From positions 1 to 30,490 of IMG/VR virus record IMGVR_UViG_3300049825_000707: a stretch of DNA of 30,490 nt; one strand, given 5' to 3'. The position numbers were made by a program, and so were the translations under genes. Position 1 is the stretch's first letter. Each line of letters begins with the position of its first letter. This document shows positions 28,961 to 30,490 of this stretch, one piece after another. The notes beneath the pieces were generated by a model. The model saw only the letters and a list, made by a program, of their open reading frames with translations, did no database searches and was not told the DNA's origin. The stretch comes from a virus.

Positions 28961-29466
28961 GCAGACCTCGGAAGTACCGATCCTCGGATGTTCAAGCCGT
29001 CAACAAGATCTTCAGATAGACCCATATCTTTTGGGCGAATCAGAGAGCTTTCCAGAGACTTGACTTTTACGCCCGCCTCTAAAGCCATCTGAGAAATGGC
29101 TTCATTCCTATAGCTCTCTGCATAAATGATCTCTCTCACGCCCGCATTGGCCAATAGCTGAAAGCAGCCTCTGCAAGGACAGCACGTCACATACGCCGTA
29201 CCCCCCTCCAGACTGACCCCCCTCTTGGCAGCCTGAGCTACCGCGTTGGCCTCGGCGTGGACCGTCCTAACGCAATGCCCGTCTTCCATAATGTGTCCGT
29301 GGGAATCACAGTGGGGCGTGCCTTTTACAGATCCGTTGTACCCTGTGGCAAGAATGCTCTGGTCTCTTACAATAACAGCTCCTACGTGTTTCCGGTTGCA
29401 AGTGGCTCGAGTGGCCACGGCTTTTGCAATTTGCACGTAATATTCTTCCCATTCAGGTCTTGCCAT
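28957..29466 (-). CDS. dCMP deaminase (cytidine/deoxycytidylate deaminase family)
   Basis: The 169-residue enzyme converts dCMP to dUMP, feeding dTTP synthesis. Zinc-binding and catalytic residues are H70-A-E72 (RTVHAEANA) and P97-C98-R-G-C101 (TCCPCRGC). A second cysteine/histidine group upstream (PHCDSHGH … DGHC) matches the structural zinc site of phage dCMP deaminases. The start is ATG 29464-29466, with GAGGG 8 bases upstream; upstream in-frame sequence crosses the terminator and is rejected. The stop overlaps the polymerase start by ATGA. Confidence 0.9.
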   Translation of the reverse strand: MARPEWEEYYVQIAKAVATRATCNRKHVGAVIVRDQSILATGYNGSVKGTPHCDSHGHIMEDGHCVRTVHAEANAVAQAAKRGVSLEGGTAYVTCCPCRGCFQLLANAGVREIIYAESYRNEAISQMALEAGVKVKSLESSLIRPKDMGLSEDLVDGLNIRGSVLPRSA

Positions 29467-29488
29467 CTGCCATGCCCTCGAGGTTCCG

Positions 29489-29523
29489 AAAAAAGAGGCC
29501 GGGAAGCTAAGAAGCCCCCGGCC
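29489..29523 (-). terminator. intrinsic terminator after the ssDNA-binding-like gene
   Basis: On the minus strand, arms GGCCGGG and CCCGGCC enclose a 13-base loop and are followed by TC then TTTTTT. It lies 8 bases after the stop of the gene at 29531-29980 and 23 bases before the dCMP deaminase start. Reading from the right, this separates the helicase/ssDNA-binding transcript from the deaminase-polymerase transcript, or attenuates it. Confidence 0.82.
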
Positions 29524-29530
29524 AAAAGTA

Positions 29531-29980
29531 TCAGTATTTCGACCAGCTGTGAACAGTGAAGGGTTTCTGTTTGGCCTTCGTGATTTTGTGTTTTGTGGTG
29601 CACCGAACGACGGTGCCATTGAATTTACCCTCCAGCCCGGCCTGCATGAGCTCTGGGGACTCACTTTGAACTTGCGCCGCGAGGTCTTGGTCCTGCTTGT
29701 AGTCCACTTTCAAAACTGCATAAAGAAACTCCAGAACGGCCCCTCCAAAACTCGCATTCTTAGCTTGGAACCAATTACGCTTGGAGCCCGGGGGATCTTT
29801 AGGATTCGTGCTCTCGATGACTTCCAGGTCCACAATCATGGCCTGCCCACCACTCTGTAGCTCCTCCTTGAACATGATGTTTTCAATCTTGAGGACGTAT
29901 TCACCTCCCGCCGGATCCAGATAGCTCCCCGACCCTGAGATGCTCGCCGTCTTCAACCCTGCAAACGGATTCGCTGCCAT
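29531..29980 (-). CDS. OB-fold ssDNA-binding-like replication protein
   Basis: The 149-residue protein begins MAANPFAGLKTASISGSGSY, followed by LDPAGGEYVLKIENIMF. It then has beta strands (QAMIVDLEVIEST), a helix FGGAVLEFLYAVL and a basic C-terminus (TTKHKITKAKQKP). The pattern 'NPFxGxxxAxxxGxGxYxxxGxYxLxI' recurs in small phage proteins encoded near helicases and thought to bind ssDNA. The ATG is supported by AAGGAG at 7 bases. It lies between a SNF2-like helicase gene and the dCMP deaminase, consistent with replication. Its family is unproven by eye. Confidence 0.62.
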   Translation of the reverse strand: MAANPFAGLKTASISGSGSYLDPAGGEYVLKIENIMFKEELQSGGQAMIVDLEVIESTNPKDPPGSKRNWFQAKNASFGGAVLEFLYAVLKVDYKQDQDLAAQVQSESPELMQAGLEGKFNGTVVRCTTKHKITKAKQKPFTVHSWSKY

Positions 29981-30048
29981 CTTACTTCTCCTTCTTTCTG
30001 AGGCCTTGTGGCCTGCAATTGAATCCTAAAGCGGACTGAGGGGATTAC

Positions 30049-30490
30049 TTACCTCTCATCTTCATTTTCTTCTTTCTGCTTCCCCCAGCGCCAATCCGTG
30101 CGCTCGAGCACCTCGTCCTCGTCGGGGAACCCGTCCACCTGGCACGTCAACAGTTTTTGTGACATGCCCGTCGTGTCCAAAGCGGCTTGTGCCCCTGACA
30201 AGGCTCCGTACCACGCATCCAGGTGCTCTTTGCAACCCAGCAGAACGTCCACAGTGACCTCCTCGGCCAGTTGGCCGTCTCTGTGTGTACGGCCTAGCAA
30301 CTGCTCCCATATGAGGGCTCCTGGAGGCACCATCGTGATGAGATTCCGATCCCAGACCTGGAGGTTCCTCCCCTCTCCGTTGGCGGGGATGCTCGCCACC
30401 ATACCCCCCGGGTCCGTCGTAGGGTTGACCTGAGAGACGTCGTCAATGGCTCTGCCGCGTCGATCCCTCCCCTGCCCCCCAAAGTACGCC
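30049..30490 (-). CDS. SNF2/superfamily 2 helicase, C-terminal part (truncated by window edge)
   Basis: The frame is open to the end of the window, so the start lies beyond it; visible are 146 residues. The segment ALIWEQLLGRTHRDGQ carries helicase motif VI (R-T-H-R-D-G-Q) typical of the SNF2 family, in which the arginines contact ATP. Before it, NGEGRNLQVWDRNLITMVPP corresponds to motif V and the region between. After it comes an acidic helical tail (DEDEVLERTDWRWGKQKEEN). Such proteins are phage replication or recombination helicases. Motifs I-III would be outside the window. Confidence 0.8.
   Translation of the reverse strand, partial: AYFGGQGRDRRGRAIDDVSQVNPTTDPGGMVASIPANGEGRNLQVWDRNLITMVPPGALIWEQLLGRTHRDGQLAEEVTVDVLLGCKEHLDAWYGALSGAQAALDTTGMSQKLLTCQVDGFPDEDEVLERTDWRWGKQKEENEDER

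Noticed and set aside
30001-30014. AGGCC-TTGT-GGCCT hairpin as a terminator before the ssDNA-binding-like gene
   Set aside because: Only 5 bp and no T-tract on either strand.

Overview
This window is part of the genome of a double-stranded DNA tailed bacteriophage, or of a prophage or assembled viral genome of that kind. It is GC-rich and very compact, with almost no non-coding DNA. A DUF3383-type tail sheath, a DUF3277-type tail tube, a tape measure and a baseplate plug and hub pair indicate a contractile (myovirus-type) tail. A TerL, a DUF2213 protease/scaffold and a DUF2184 capsid protein indicate an HK97-fold head. Two predicted lipoproteins with lipoboxes and a GH24 endolysin suggest a Gram-negative (diderm) host. 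No tRNA, IS element, integrase or CRISPR array was seen.

Layout. Positions 1-3004 (+) hold the 3' end of a hexapeptide-repeat beta-helix protein, translationally coupled to a class II (B12-dependent) ribonucleotide reductase. A bidirectional terminator follows. From 17882 down to 3044 (-) runs a late operon: protease/scaffold, cement-like protein, major capsid protein, a terminator, an island of eight unfamiliar decoration or fibre genes, a permuted NlpC/P60-like hydrolase, connector genes (DUF4054, HK97-gp10-like, neck-terminator-like), two fibre genes (collagen-like and LamG-like), a lysis cassette, a cysteine-rich miniprotein, then sheath and tube. Positions 17921-19635 (+) are a three-gene island on the opposite strand: baseplate plug, baseplate hub and a lipoprotein metzincin protease. 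From 30490 down to 19636 (-) come a SNF2-like helicase end, an ssDNA-binding-like protein, dCMP deaminase, a family A DNA polymerase split into two genes around a DUF6197 gene, a DUF5664 (MazZ-like) nucleotide hydrolase, a small HExxH metallopeptidase, a HAD nucleotidase, a metallophosphoesterase, a sigma-70 factor, TerL, a tail assembly chaperone with a textbook -1 frameshift site, and the tape measure.

How it fits together. NrdJ, dCMP deaminase, the DUF5664 protein and the HAD phosphatase would adjust the dNTP pool for the phage polymerase. The sigma factor, directly upstream of and coupled to TerL, probably redirects host RNA polymerase to late promoters. At least nineteen gene junctions overlap as ATGA or GTGA, so translational coupling is the main layout rule. 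No portal or recognisable small terminase lies in the window, so morphogenesis genes are dispersed relative to better-known phages.

The strongest items for a second look are the split family A polymerase with a gene inserted just before motif A, the complete -1 frameshift signal in the tail chaperone, the sigma factor in the usual small-terminase position, and the lipoprotein metzincin in an inverted baseplate island. All product calls come from reading motifs by eye; no database search was run.
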